Assembly: GCA_026129405.1 (NCBI GenBank)
Contig: JAHCID010000002.1
Span: forward strand, 62,001 to 126,000
DNA: 64,000 bases
Reading direction: 5' to 3'
Source of the DNA: a bacterium
GTDB taxonomy: Bacteria; Desulfobacterota; Binatia; DP-6
How positions within the stretch are numbered: position 1 is the first letter of the stretch; every line of letters starts with the position of its first letter. The position numbers were made by a program, and so were the translations under genes. The notes below the pieces were generated by a model, which saw only the letters and a list, made by a program, of their open reading frames with translations, did no database searches and was not told the origin of the DNA. Below, in pieces: positions 53,315 through 63,194 of this stretch.

Positions 53315-54772
53315 TCAGGCGTCGTAGTACAGCTGGTACTCGAACGGATGCGGGCGCAGCCGCACCTGGTTGATCTCGTTCGAGGTCTTCCAGTCGATCC
53401 AGGTCTCGACCACGTCCTCGGTGAAGACGTCGCCCTTGAGCAGGAACTCGTGGTCGGCCTTGAGGGCCGCGATCGCGTCCTCGAGCGAGCCCGGCATCGA
53501 CGGCACGTCCTTCAGCTCCTCGGGCGTCAGCGCGTAGATGTCCTTGTCGAGCGGATCGCCCGGCGTGAGCCGGCGCTCGATGCCGTCGAGGCCCGCCATC
53601 AGCATGGCGGAGAAGGCCATGTAGCCGTTGGAGGTCGGGTCGGGGAAGCGGACCTCGATGCGCTTCGCCTTCGGCGACGGCGAGTACATCGGGATGCGCA
53701 CTGCGGCCGAGCGGTTGCGGCTCGAGTACGCGAGGTTCACCGGCGCCTCGAAGCCCGGCACCAGGCGGTGGTACGAGTTGAGCGTCGGGTTGGTGAACGC
53801 CGCGAGCGCCTTCGCGTGCTTCAGGATGCCGGCGATGTAGTGCATCGCGAGCTCGCTCATGCCGCCGTAGCGGTCACCGGCGAAGAGCGGCTTCTCGCCC
53901 TTCCAGATCGACTGGTGGACGTGCATGCCCGAGCCGTTGTCGCCGAAGATCGGCTTCGGCATGAACGTCGCCGTCTTGTTGTGGCGGCGGGCGACGTTCT
54001 TGACGATGTACTTGTACCACATGAGCGCGTCGCCCATCTTCACGAGGGGCAGGAAGCGCATGTCGATCTCGGCCTGGCCGGCGGTCGCCACCTCGTGGTG
54101 GTGCTTCTCGATCCGCATGCCGACCTTCTCCATCTCGCGCACCATTTCCGCGCGGATGTCCTGCTGGGTGTCGGTCGGCGCGACCGGGAAGTAGCCCTCC
54201 TTGTAGCGGGGCTTGAAGCCGAGGTTCAGCGACTCGACCATCCGGCCGCTGGCATCGTTCACGAACTCGATGCGACGGCCGCTGTTCCAGACACCCTCGG
54301 TCGAGTCGACGAAGTAGTAGCCCGAGTGCTGGTTCTGGTCGAAGCGGACCTCGTCGAAGATGAAGAACTCCGGCTCCGGGCCGAAGTAGGCGACGTCGCC
54401 GATGCCGGTCTGCTTCAGGTACGCTTCGGCCTTGCGCGCGATGTTGCGCGGGTCGCGCGAGTAGGACTCCTTCGTGATCGGGTCGACGACGTTGCCGATG
54501 AGGCTGAGCGTCGGGTTGACCATGAAGGGATCGATCACCGCGGTGGTCGGATCCGGGACGATCAGCATGTCCGACGCGTTGATCGGCTGCCAGCCGCGGA
54601 TCGACGAGCCGTCGAAGCCGCTGCCCTCCTCGAAGAGGGCCTCGTCCAGCTCGCTCGTGGGGATGCTGAAGTGCTGCCAGGTGCCGAGGAAGTCGAGGAA
54701 CTTGAGGTCGACGGCCTCGACCTTCTGGTCCTTGGCGAACTTCAGGACGTCTTTGGGTGTCTGGGTGGACAT
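53315..54772 (-). CDS. glnA: Glutamine synthetase, type I
   Basis: 485 residues. The family signatures are FDGSSIRGW (beta-Grasp domain), the metal and glutamate-binding strands with [12 protein letters not shown] and [19 protein letters not shown], and the NRSAAVRIP loop. Near the end the segment holding the adenylylation tyrosine reads [11 protein letters not shown], so GlnE control is plausible. It makes glutamine from glutamate, ammonia and ATP. The glnB gene lies 38 bp upstream on the same strand, so PII and its target pathway are co-transcribed and end at a strong intrinsic terminator. Confidence 0.97.
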   Translation of the reverse strand: MSTQTPKDVLKFAKDQKVEAVDLKFLDFLGTWQHFSIPTSELDEALFEEGSGFDGSSIRGWQPINASDMLIVPDPTTAVIDPFMVNPTLSLIGNVVDPITKESYSRDPRNIARKAEAYLKQTGIGDVAYFGPEPEFFIFDEVRFDQNQHSGYYFVDSTEGVWNSGRRIEFVNDASGRMVESLNLGFKPRYKEGYFPVAPTDTQQDIRAEMVREMEKVGMRIEKHHHEVATAGQAEIDMRFLPLVKMGDALMWYKYIVKNVARRHNKTATFMPKPIFGDNGSGMHVHQSIWKGEKPLFAGDRYGGMSELAMHYIAGILKHAKALAAFTNPTLNSYHRLVPGFEAPVNLAYSSRNRSAAVRIPMYSPSPKAKRIEVRFPDPTSNGYMAFSAMLMAGLDGIERRLTPGDPLDKDIYALTPEELKDVPSMPGSLEDAIAALKADHEFLLKGDVFTEDVVETWIDWKTSNEINQVRLRPHPFEYQLYYDA

Positions 54773-54810
54773 GCTGCGCCTCCGTGCTCCCTTCTCGTGT
54801 GCGGTTGGAC

Positions 54811-55546
<736 letters not shown>

Positions 55547-56251
55547 TCAGATGCGGATGCGCTGCCGGCGGTCGCGCACGCGACGAACGATCAGGGCGCC
55601 GATCCAGCCGACCACGCCGCCGATCAGCAGGAATATCCCGGCGGTGCCGGCCGGGCCCTCGAGCGGCGGTGACGCCGGGCCTGCGTCGCGCGGAACGGCG
55701 GTGGGTACGACGCCGGTGCCGAGTCGCTCCTCGAGTTGGCGCTGCGCGCTCGTGAGGCGCGATATCTCCGCCCGCAGCCGCTCGATCTCGTCGTTGCCGG
55801 GCGGGGTTCGCGCCTTCAGCGCGGCGACGTCGGCCTGGAGCGTGGCGACCTGGTCGGCCAGTCCGGCGTTCGTGGCCGGCGCCGGCGGAAGCGTGGCGGG
55901 GAGCGTCGCGGGGAGCGTCGCGTCGACGACCGCCGTCGCCGCGTCGGGGGCCGTGGCGGCAGGCGTCGGCGGGGCGAGCGCGACGAAGTGCTCGCGCCAT
56001 ATCCAGCCGCTGCGGCCGTCGGGCACCTGCACCTGCTGCCAGCCGCGCAACTCGCCGACGATCTGCACGGCGACGCCGGCATCGACCCAGCCGACCAGCG
56101 CGGCGTCCTTCCCCGGACCTCCGCGCAGGCGCGCCTTCACCCGCAGCGTCGCCTCGCCGGCGACCGCGAACGCAGCGAAGGCCAGGGGGAGCAACAGGGC
56201 TCCCCCCAGCACCGTCTTCCGCAGCCTCCACAACCCGGCTCTCCGCCTCAC
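55547..56251 (-). CDS. Exported SH3-domain, coiled-coil, membrane-anchored protein (YgiM-like)
   Basis: 234 residues. The signal peptide (1-32) is followed by a bacterial SH3 domain (ATLRVKARLRGGPGKDAALV, DGRSGWIWREHF). A linker leads to a coiled coil (LADQVATLQADVAALKAR, RLRAEISRLTSAQRQLEERL) and a single C-terminal helix (FLLIGGVVGWIGALIV) ending in arginines. This order (signal, SH3, coiled coil, one helix, basic tail) is that of YgiM. The partner is unknown; SH3 domains of this kind often bind peptidoglycan. Its start lies 22 bp from the tRNA gene. Confidence 0.85.
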   Translation of the reverse strand: MRRRAGLWRLRKTVLGGALLLPLAFAAFAVAGEATLRVKARLRGGPGKDAALVGWVDAGVAVQIVGELRGWQQVQVPDGRSGWIWREHFVALAPPTPAATAPDAATAVVDATLPATLPATLPPAPATNAGLADQVATLQADVAALKARTPPGNDEIERLRAEISRLTSAQRQLEERLGTGVVPTAVPRDAGPASPPLEGPAGTAGIFLLIGGVVGWIGALIVRRVRDRRQRIRI

Positions 56252-56272
56252 GGACGGCCGCCTCCGCCAAGA

Positions 56273-56350
56273 TGGTCGGGGTGACTGGATTTGAACCAGC
56301 GACTCCTGCGTCCCGAACGCAGTGCTCTAGCCAGACTGAGCCACACCCCG
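56273..56350 (-). tRNA. tRNA-Pro, anticodon CGG
   Basis: A full cloverleaf reads on the minus strand: acceptor CGGGGTG/CACCCCG, D-arm GCTC/GAGC, anticodon stem CTGCG/CGCAG with loop TTCGGGA (anticodon CGG), and T-arm with TTCAAAT. The discriminator A and CCA are encoded. It reads CCG, a common proline codon in G+C-rich genomes. Confidence 0.95.
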
Positions 56351-56530
56351 CACACTCATCAGCCCACCACGTTTCCGTGCGGACCGGTCGATTAACATAG
56401 GCGCTCCCGGAAGGGAAGGTTGGCCGGCGCACCGCAACGCGGTGTTGCAGATGACGTTGCGCGCCCGCCCCGCCGCGTCCCGCACGGCGGCCGCTTTCGC
56501 GTGGCACGGCCGTTGCCTTCGAGGGCATGA

Positions 56531-56555
56531 CGACGGCGCGAGAGAGACGCCGTCG
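56531..56555. promoter_or_regulatory. Hairpin in leader of the helix-hairpin-helix gene
   Basis: 8-bp arms CGACGGCG and CGCCGTCG around nine bases (CGAGAGAGA), just upstream of the GGGAGGTGAC ribosome site of the gene at 56570. It may affect translation; no T-run follows. Confidence 0.35.
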
Positions 56556-56569
56556 CGGGAGGTGACGTG

Positions 56570-56878
56570 ATGAGGGGATTCGGAGGTGCGGCGGCGTGGA
56601 TGCTCGCCGCAGGTCTGCTGCTGGGCTCGGCCACGACCTGGGCGGCGGCGGGCAAGATCGACGTCAACACGGCGACCGCGCAGGAGCTGGCGACGCTCCC
56701 GGGTGTGGGTCCCGCCAAGGCCCAGGCGATCATCGAGCATCGGCAGAAGGAGCCGTTCGCGAAGCCCGACGACCTGCGCAAGGTGAAGGGCATCGGCGAG
56801 AAGCTCTACGAGCAGCTGCGCGAGCAGATCACGGTCGGCGACGCTGCCCCGGCGGCGTCTCCCGGCCGCGGGAGCTGA
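56570..56878 (+). CDS. Exported ComEA-like helix-hairpin-helix protein
   Basis: 102 residues from ATG 56570 with GGGAGGTG upstream; a GTG one codon earlier is also in frame. The signal peptide ends TTWAAAG. KIDVNTATAQELATLPGVGP and AKAQAIIEHRQKEPF, then LRKVKGIGEKLYEQL, form two HhH motifs, the ComEA DNA-binding layout. It may bind DNA for uptake or just be a small periplasmic HhH protein; other competence genes are not here, but pilM is 6 kb away. Confidence 0.85.
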   Translation: MRGFGGAAAWMLAAGLLLGSATTWAAAGKIDVNTATAQELATLPGVGPAKAQAIIEHRQKEPFAKPDDLRKVKGIGEKLYEQLREQITVGDAAPAASPGRGS

Positions 56879-56962
56879 CCTCCCGCGGCGTGTGGTCGGA
56901 GGCGGCGGGTCGAAACGACCGGGCGGGTCGCCCGTCGCCTCCGGCCGAACCCGGCGCTCGGG

Positions 56963-57637
56963 TCAGTCGCCGCGCAGGGCGCGGATCGCCTGCGCGTAGT
57001 CGGACGCCTCGAACACGGCCGAGCCGGCGACGAGCACGTCGGCGCCCGCAGCGACCGCACGGGCGGCGTTGAACGCCTTGATGCCGCCGTCGACCTCGAT
57101 CAGGCAGCGCGCACCCTCCTGGTCGACGATGCGGCGGGCCGCGGCGATGCGCTCCTCCCAGCCTTCGACGATCGGTTGGCCGCCCCAGCCGGGATGCACG
57201 GTCATGATGAGGAGCAGGTCGGCGTGCTGGACGAGCGGGCGGACGCGCTCGAGATCGGTCTCCGGATTGAGCGTGATGCCGGGCGCACATCCGGCCTCCC
57301 GGATGGCGTGGAGCACGACCGCCGGATGCTCGCACGCCTCGACGTGCACGGTCATGCGGTCGGCGCCCGCCTTGGCGAAGCTGTCGAGCTTCAGCTCGGG
57401 GCGCTCGATCATCAGATGGACGTCGAGCGGCAGCGCCGTCGCGCGGCGGACCGCCTCGACGACGACCGGTCCGATGGTGATCGGCGGCACGAAGTGGCCG
57501 TCCATGACGTCGACGTGGATCCAGTCGGCGCCGGCTGCGGTGACGGCGCGGACCTCGTCCGCGATGCGGCCGAAGTCGGCCGACAGGATGGACGGTGCGA
57601 CGATCGGCACGTCTGCTCTCGTAGCCGACGGTCCCAT
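56963..57637 (-). CDS. rpe: Ribulose-phosphate 3-epimerase
   Basis: 224 residues, full length. Signatures: PSILSADFGRI, WIHVDVMDGHFVPPITIGP, LMIERPE, LLIMTVHPGWGGQ (catalytic Asp/His metals) and IEVDGGIKAFNA. It interconverts ribulose- and xylulose-5-phosphate in the pentose pathway. It follows rsmB by 21 bp in the conserved def-fmt-rsmB-rpe order. Confidence 0.97.
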   Translation of the reverse strand: MGPSATRADVPIVAPSILSADFGRIADEVRAVTAAGADWIHVDVMDGHFVPPITIGPVVVEAVRRATALPLDVHLMIERPELKLDSFAKAGADRMTVHVEACEHPAVVLHAIREAGCAPGITLNPETDLERVRPLVQHADLLLIMTVHPGWGGQPIVEGWEERIAAARRIVDQEGARCLIEVDGGIKAFNAARAVAAGADVLVAGSAVFEASDYAQAIRALRGD

Positions 57638-57658
57638 CCGGTTCCAGACCGGAGGGGC

Positions 57659-59038
57659 TCAGTGAGGCGCGCGGAGGCGGACGGCGAAGAAGCCGTCGAG
57701 GTCGTCCCGGTGGGGATGGGTCCGCAAGAGCCCCGCCGGGTCGACGAGCGCGTGCGCCGCGGCCGGCAGGACCGCGGTCGCCGGCTCGACGGCGAAGCCG
57801 GGATGGTCGCCGAGGAAGGCCGCGAGCACGTCGTCGGTTTCCGCGCGCATGATCGTGCAGACCGCGTAGACGAGCGTGCCGCCGGGGCGCACGAGCGGCG
57901 CGACGCCGGCAAGGAGGGCGCGCTGGAGCGCCGCGAGTCGCGACGGGTCGGCGGCGGTGCGTCGCCAGCGGGCCTCGGGATGCCGGCGCAGCGTACCGAG
58001 CCCGCTGCACGGAGCGTCGACGAGCACGGCGTCGAAGCCCGGGCGCAGCGCGGCGGCGCGTCGCCGACCACGGCGCGCACCGTGCGCGCAGCAGCCGTCG
58101 CCTCGGCCGCGATGCGGCGCGCGCCGCCGGCGTGCGGGTCGAGGCCCACGACCATACCGCCGTCGCCGGCCAGCGCCGCCAGCAGCGTCGTCTTGCCGCC
58201 CGGCGCCGCACAGGCGTCGAGCACGCGCGCGCTCGGCGGCGGCGCGACCAGCCGCGCGACCAGCCGCGACGCTTCGCCCTGAACGTGAACCGCCCTTTCG
58301 CGCCAGGTTGCCGTGGCGCAGGCGCCCGGCCCCGGCGGCGACGACGAGCGCGTCGGGGTCGAAGCGGGCCGGCGCGACCTGCACGCCCTCGGCCGCGAGG
58401 GTTGCGGCCAGCGCCGCGGCGTCCGTGCGCAGGCGGTTGGTGCGCAGCACGATCTCGCCCGCGCGGTTGTCGGCGGCGAGCAGCGCCGGCAGCGCGTCGA
58501 GACCCAGCTCGTCGGCCCAGCGCGCGACCAGCCAGCGCGGATGCGACAGCTCGACCGCGAGGCGCCCGATCGGATCGGCTGCGGCGTCGGGCAGCGGCAA
58601 TGCGTGCGCGCCCTCGCGCACCACCCGGCGCAGGACGGCGTTGACGAGCCCGGCCGCACCCGCGCCGCGCCGGCGTGCGAGCGTCACGCTCGTGTCCACC
58701 GCCGCGAAGGCAGGGACGCGCTCGAGGAAGAGAAGCTGGAAGAGCCCGAGGCGCAGCGCTGCGAGCACCGGCGGGTCGAGCCGTTCGAGCCCGTCGCGGA
58801 CGAGCGCGGCGAGGTGATGGTCGAGCCGTCCGCGCCAGGCGAGCACGCCGTAGACGAGCGTCGTCGCGAGCGCGCGGTCCTCGGGAGCGAGCGCCGTCTC
58901 GGCGAGCCGGTGCCCCAGGAGCACGTCGGCCCAGGCGTCACCCCGCTCCACGCGCAGGAGGACGTCGAGCGCGACGCCACGCGCGTCGGGCTCGGCGTCG
59001 CTGCGCCGCGTGCGGGCCTCAGGGCGGCGGCGCTTCAC
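57659..59038 (-). CDS. rsmB: 16S rRNA m5C methyltransferase RsmB (Sun), with two compensating frame shifts
   Basis: GTG 59038 overlaps the fmt stop (GTGA). The NusB-like N-terminal domain reads ARGVALDVLLRVERGDAW and FLERVPAFAAVDTSV, and the end has LVDAPCSGLGTLRRHPEARW (catalytic Cys) and VYAVCTIM. Between about 58293 and 58055 this frame is low-complexity, and the expected SAM site appears in another frame: AVHVQGEASRLVARLV, then RVLDACAAPGGKTTLLAALA and VVGLDPHAGG. The reading therefore shifts at the CCCTTT run near 58293-58299 and back at the CGCGGCGGCGCG run near 58050-58062. It is a real rsmB, with two indels that cancel. It methylates C967 of 16S rRNA (E. coli numbering). Confidence 0.92.
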   Translation of the reverse strand: MKRRRPEARTRRSDAEPDARGVALDVLLRVERGDAWADVLLGHRLAETALAPEDRALATTLVYGVLAWRGRLDHHLAALVRDGLERLDPPVLAALRLGLFQLLFLERVPAFAAVDTSVTLARRRGAGAAGLVNAVLRRVVREGAHALPLPDAAADPIGRLAVELSHPRWLVARWADELGLDALPALLAADNRAGEIVLRTNRLRTDAAALAATLAAEGVQVAPARFDPDALVVAAGAGRLRHGNLARKGGSRSGRSVAAGRAAGRAAAERARARRLCGAGRQDDAAGGAGRRRRYGRGPRPARRRRAPHRGRGDGCCAHGARRGRRRAAALRPGFDAVLVDAPCSGLGTLRRHPEARWRRTAADPSRLAALQRALLAGVAPLVRPGGTLVYAVCTIMRAETDDVLAAFLGDHPGFAVEPATAVLPAAAHALVDPAGLLRTHPHRDDLDGFFAVRLRAPH

Positions 59039-59973
59039 GGTCCGAGCCGCGTGCCGGGCGGGATGCGGCGCCCCGCGAGGAACGCGGCGGCGTGGAGCCG
59101 CCTCTTGCCCTCGGCCTGCATCTCGAGCAGCCGCAGCGTGCCGGCGCCGGTGGCGACGACGAGCTCGTCGCGTCCACCCGCCACCACGACGCCGGGCTCG
59201 GCCGCCGCGGGCGCCGGATCGGCCGCGGCGCGGAAGACGCGCAGCGCGCGGCCGTCGAGGGTCGTGAAGGCGATCGGCTCCGGCTGCATCGCGCGCACGA
59301 GGCGCTCCAGCGCTGCGGCGTCGCGCGTCCAGTCGAGGCGCGCCTGGGCGCGCTCCAGCTTCGGGGCGAAGGTCACGCCCTCCGCCGGCTGCGGCACCGC
59401 GACGAGCGTGCCGCCCTGGAGGCCGTCGATGGCGTCGCTGAGCGCGTCGGCGCCGAGCGCGGCGAGCCGCTCCGTGAGCCCGCCGGTGGTGTCGTCCGGG
59501 CGGATCGGCGTCTCGCGCCGCAGCAGGACGTCACCCGCGTCCATCTCCTCGGCCATCGCCATGATGCAGACGCCGGTGACGGCGTCGCCGGCGAGGATAG
59601 CGTGGGCGATCGGCGCGGCGCCGCGATGGCGCGGCAGCAGCGAGGCGTGGACGTTGATGCAGCCGTGCGGCGGCAGATCGAGCACCGGGCGCGGCAGGAT
59701 GCGGCCGTACGCGGCGACGACGACGAGGTCGGGCGCCAGCGCCCGCAGCGATTCGAGGAACGCCGCGTCGCGCACCTTCGTCGGTTGGAGGACCGGGACG
59801 CCGTGCGCGAGCGCGAGCGTCTTCACCGGCGGGGCCGTCACCGCGAGCCCACGGCCCTGCGGCCGATCCGGCTGGCACACGACGCCGACGACGGGGTCGC
59901 GTCGCGCGAGCAACGCGCGGAGGCTCGGGCACGCGAACGCCGGCGTGCCCATGAAGACGATGCGCCAGCTCAG
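59035..59973 (-). CDS. fmt: Methionyl-tRNA formyltransferase
   Basis: 312 residues from CTG 59973, in a CTGA overlap with the def stop. The family begins M-RIVFMGTP; starting at the internal ATG (MGTPAF) would delete the first strand, so CTG-Ser-Trp-RIVFMGTP is the better reading. Signatures: AYGRILPRPVLDLPPHGCIN, then VHASLLPRHRGAAPIAHAIL (the H-x-SLLP-x-x-RG loop), GVCIMAMAEEMDAGDVLL and a full C-terminal OB domain. It formylates Met-tRNA for initiation using 10-formyl-THF. Confidence 0.95.
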   Translation of the reverse strand: MSWRIVFMGTPAFACPSLRALLARRDPVVGVVCQPDRPQGRGLAVTAPPVKTLALAHGVPVLQPTKVRDAAFLESLRALAPDLVVVAAYGRILPRPVLDLPPHGCINVHASLLPRHRGAAPIAHAILAGDAVTGVCIMAMAEEMDAGDVLLRRETPIRPDDTTGGLTERLAALGADALSDAIDGLQGGTLVAVPQPAEGVTFAPKLERAQARLDWTRDAAALERLVRAMQPEPIAFTTLDGRALRVFRAAADPAPAAAEPGVVVAGGRDELVVATGAGTLRLLEMQAEGKRRLHAAAFLAGRRIPPGTRLGP

Positions 59974-60521
59974 ATGACGTTCGAGCGCCCGGAGCCGGAG
60001 CCGCCCGACCGGCCCTGACGGGCGAGCTTCTTCTGCCGGGTGCGGTAGAGCTCGCGCTTCAGGCGCGAGAGCCGATCCAGGAACACCTTGCCTTCGAGGT
60101 GATCGATCTCGTGCTGGAGGGCGACGGCCAGGAGGTCCTCGGCCTCGATCTCGATCTCCTTCTGATCGGGCGTCCACGCTTTCACGAGCACGCGCTGGGC
60201 GCGCTTCACGTCGGCGGTGAACTCGGGGACCGAGAGGCAGCCCTCTTCCCAGATCACCTCGCCCTCATGCTCGGCGATCACCGGGTTGATGAGCTTCAGG
60301 AGGTGCTTCCCGGGCCCCTCGTCGGCGTCGTGGACGTCGAGCACGATCACCCGCTGGCCGACGCCGACCTGCGGCGCCGCGAGCCCGATGCCGGGCGCGG
60401 CGTACATGGTCTCGGCCATGTCCTCGATCAGGGTCGCGAGCGTCCCGTCGATGTCGCCCACGTCCCGGGCAGGGTCCTTCAGCACCGGGTCGGGGTACGT
60501 ATGGATGCGGCGGATCGCCAT
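59970..60521 (-). CDS. def: Peptide deformylase
   Basis: 183 residues. The three motifs are GIGLAAPQVG, EEGCLSVP (metal Cys) and LQHEIDHLEGKVF (HEIDH). The extra C-terminal tail (RTRQKKLARQGRSGGSGSG) is basic. It removes the formyl group put on by Fmt. It is 15 bp downstream of priA and overlaps fmt by four bases; the standard translation-initiation cluster. Confidence 0.97.
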   Translation of the reverse strand: MAIRRIHTYPDPVLKDPARDVGDIDGTLATLIEDMAETMYAAPGIGLAAPQVGVGQRVIVLDVHDADEGPGKHLLKLINPVIAEHEGEVIWEEGCLSVPEFTADVKRAQRVLVKAWTPDQKEIEIEAEDLLAVALQHEIDHLEGKVFLDRLSRLKRELYRTRQKKLARQGRSGGSGSGRSNVI

Positions 60522-60536
60522 CGCCCCGCCCGGGCT

Positions 60537-62738
60537 CTACATGGAGTACGGATCGACATCAACGACGAGTCGCACGCCGCGCTTGCGCAGGGCCGGGAGC
60601 GCGGCGCGGGCCGCGCGCGCCAGCTGGCGCAGCGCCGGCACCGCACGCGCGCGCAGCAGGATCTGCCAGCGATGGCGGTTGCGGAGGCGCTCGATGGTGG
60701 CCGGCGCGGGGCCGAGCACCGCGTCGGGCGCGAGGCCCACGGCGGCGCTCTGGGTGCGCAGGCGCGTCGCGAGGCCCGTGGTCTCCCGCTCGACGACCAC
60801 GGGGTCGGCACCGTCGAGACGCAAGGCGACGAGGCGGGCGAACGGCGGATAGCCGAGCGCCTCACGGCGCTCGAGCTCGCCCGCGATGAAGCCGGCGTAG
60901 TCGTGCTGGAGCGCGGCGACCAGGCTCGGATGCGTGGGCCGCAGCGTCTGGATCAGCACGTGGCCGGCCTGCGTGCCGCGGCCGGCGCGGCCCGCGACCT
61001 GCTCGAGGAGCTGGAACGTCCGCTCGCCGGCGCGGAAGTCGGGCACGTTGAGCGACAGGTCGGCGAGCAGGACGATCACCAGCGTGACACCCGGGACGTC
61101 GTGCCCCTTGCTCACCATCTGCGTCCCGACGAGCACGTCCGTCTCGCCGGCGCGCCATGCGGCGAGGATGCGGCGCTGCGCGCCGGGGCGATTCGCGGCG
61201 TCGCGGTCCATGCGTCCGACGACCGCCTCCGGCAGCGCCGTGCGCAACGTCTCCTCGATCTGCTCCGTGCCCACGCCGAGCGCGACGACGCCCTCGGCCC
61301 CGCACGCCTCGCACACGGTCGGGGCCCGGCGATGATGGTGGCAGTGATGGCAGACGAGCGCGCCGGCGCTGCGATGCCAGGTGAGCGTGACGCTGCACTG
61401 CGGGCAGGTCGCCGTCGCGCCGCACGTCGGGCACTGGAGGTAGGTGGCGAAGCCGCGGCGGTTGAGGAAGACGAGCGTCTGGTTGCCCGCCTCGTGGTTG
61501 GCCGCGATCGCCGCCCGCATGGCGTCGTCGACGAGCACCGGGCCGCCGCGCGTCTTCTCGCGGCCGCGGAGGTCGTGTACCTCCATCGCCGGCAGCGGCT
61601 GGCCCGTCGGCCGGCTGCGCAGCTGGAGGAGGTGGTGACGTCCCTCGCGGGCGGCATGCCAGCTCTCCGCCGAGGGCGTCGCCGACGCGAGCACGCAGAC
61701 GGCGCTCGCGAGGCGCGCCCGCACGACGGCGAGGTCGCGCGCATTGTAGCGCAGCCCGTCCTCCTGCTTGTAGGCGGCGTCGTGCTCCTCGTCGACGACG
61801 AGCAGGCCGAGCCGACCGACCGGCGCGAACACCGCCGAGCGCGCACCGACGACGACGCGCGCCTCGCGACGGCGGATGCGCCGCCACTCGCTCCAGCGCT
61901 CGCGCGGGCCGAGCCCGCTGTGCAGCACGGCGACCGTGTCGCCGAAGCGGCCGCGGACGCGCTCGACGACCTGGTGCGTGAGCGCGATCTCGGGCACGAG
62001 CACGAGGACGTCGCGGTCGTGCGCGAGCGCGGCGTCGGCCGCGGCCAGGAAGACCTCGGTCTTGCCGCTGCCGGTGACACCGTGGAGGAGATGGGTCGCG
62101 GGCGCGCCAGTGCGGAGCGCGGCGGCCAGCACGGCGGCGGCGGCCTCTTGCTCGGGCGTGAGCGTGGGCCGCGGCGACGGCGTCGCGGGCGTCGGCGTCC
62201 GCGCGCGCTCGGTGTCGCGGGCGGCCACGATCCTGCCCGACGAGCCCGCGCAGCCGCCGGCGTGTCAGCCTCGCGGCGGCGCGCGCAGACGAGGGCCGGG
62301 ACTCGCGGCCAGGACGCCGTACGCGTGGGCGCGGCTCGGCGCCCGCCGGACGAGCGCGGCGAGCGCATCGGCGTCGAGCGGACGGACGATCGCCAGCGCC
62401 CGCTCGCGCGCCGCGTCGGGGACGCGCCCGGGGACGATCGTCGCGATCACCTCGGACAGCGGCGCCAGATAGTAGCGCGCGGTCCAGCGGCAGAGCTCGA
62501 GCAGGTCGCCGGGGAGGAACGGGTCGGCATCGAGGACGTCGAGCACGGAGCGCAGCGTCGCCGACGGCGCGCCGTCGGCGAAGCCGGCGACGACTCCGGT
62601 GCGCGTCGCGCGGCCGAGTGGTACGCGGACGCGCATGCCGGGGCGAACGCGCTCGCGCATGGCGTCCGGCACCCGATAGGTGAGCAGATCGTGGAGCGGC
62701 ACGGGCGGAAGCGGTGCGATCTCGACGAGCCCGTGCAT
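60537..62738 (-). CDS. priA: Primosomal helicase PriA, interrupted by frame shifts
   Basis: From ATG 62738 the N-terminal domain (MHGLVEIAPLPPVPLHDLLT, then MRVRVPLGRATRTGVVAGFA) runs to an in-frame TGA at 62265. The same frame resumes at about 62228 with VAARDTERARTP and the helicase: HGVTGSGKTEVFLAAAD (Walker A), LVVDEEHD (DEAH-like box), zinc-finger cysteines CPTCGATATCPQC and CHHCHHHRRAPTVCEACG, and QVAGRAGRGTQ. Between 62280 and 62235 another frame reads SARAAARLTRRRLRGLVG, which fits the missing winged-helix. So two small indels, near 62285-62300 and 62228-62240, explain the stop. PriA restarts stalled replication forks. Whether the shifts are sequencing errors or real is not known. Confidence 0.9.
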
Positions 62739-62935
62739 CGTTGGCCAGGCTGTAGGGGCCGACCCCGAGGGTGTCAAAGGGGTGTCAGGAACCCCGACCC
62801 GTCACGCCGGCGCCGCTCGGCGGCGAAGACGCGACGCTTTGCTGCACCGCGACCTCGATTTGTCGCGGGATTCCGGCATCGCCCCCGTGGCATCTCGCTT
62901 GCTTTCTCTCGTTTCCAGCCCCTCCTTTCTGCACA

Positions 62936-62975
62936 CGAGGAGACCCGGTCGTCGGAAGGCGGCCGGGTCTTCTCG
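62936..62975 (+). terminator. Large terminator-like hairpin upstream of pilM promoter
   Basis: 13-bp arms CGAGGAGACCCGG and CCGGGTCTTCTCG (one G-U pair) around 14 bases, followed by TTTCT. It points rightward, but no rightward gene lies upstream; it might end an unannotated RNA or insulate pilM. Confidence 0.6.
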
Positions 62976-63067
62976 TTTCTGGGGCGGAAATCATCCCGGC
63001 CCGACTGGGCACGCGCGTTGCACCCTTCGGGGCGCGGAGTCGTTCAGAGGGGTTTCCGCACAATGCT

Positions 63068-63097
63068 TTGACAAGCCCGCTTTGCGGGGCGCATACT
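63068..63097 (+). promoter_or_regulatory. Sigma-70-type promoter of pilM
   Basis: TTGACA (63068-63073), an 18-bp spacer, CATACT (63092-63097); 97 bp before the GTG. The -35 is a perfect consensus. Confidence 0.6.
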
Positions 63098-63144
63098 CCG
63101 CGCGCTCGCGCAAGGGGGCTTGTCCGAGCGGTGGTTCGTGGCTG

Positions 63145-63163
63145 CCGTCCCGCTGGGGGACGG
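63145..63163 (+). promoter_or_regulatory. Leader hairpin of pilM
   Basis: 7-bp arms CCGTCCC and GGGACGG around GCTGG, between the promoter and the GAGGAGGTGA ribosome site (63181-63190). Confidence 0.4.
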
Positions 63164-63194
63164 GGGTGGAAGTGGAGGATGAGGAGGTGAAGCC

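Larger units (their letters stand above)
62739..63194. other. Intergenic region between priA and pilM with hairpins and promoter
   Basis: 456 bp with no protein-like frame. It holds a minor hairpin (CGCGAC/GTCGCG, 62848-62867), a large terminator-like hairpin (62936-62975), a sigma-70-like promoter (63068-63097) and a leader hairpin (63145-63163) before the pilM ribosome site. Confidence 0.6.

Noticed and set aside
63110-63180. A stretch containing TGTCCGAGCGGT resembling the start of a tRNA-Ser
   Set aside because: No T-arm, anticodon stem or acceptor pairing follows; the hairpin there is only the 7-bp leader element.
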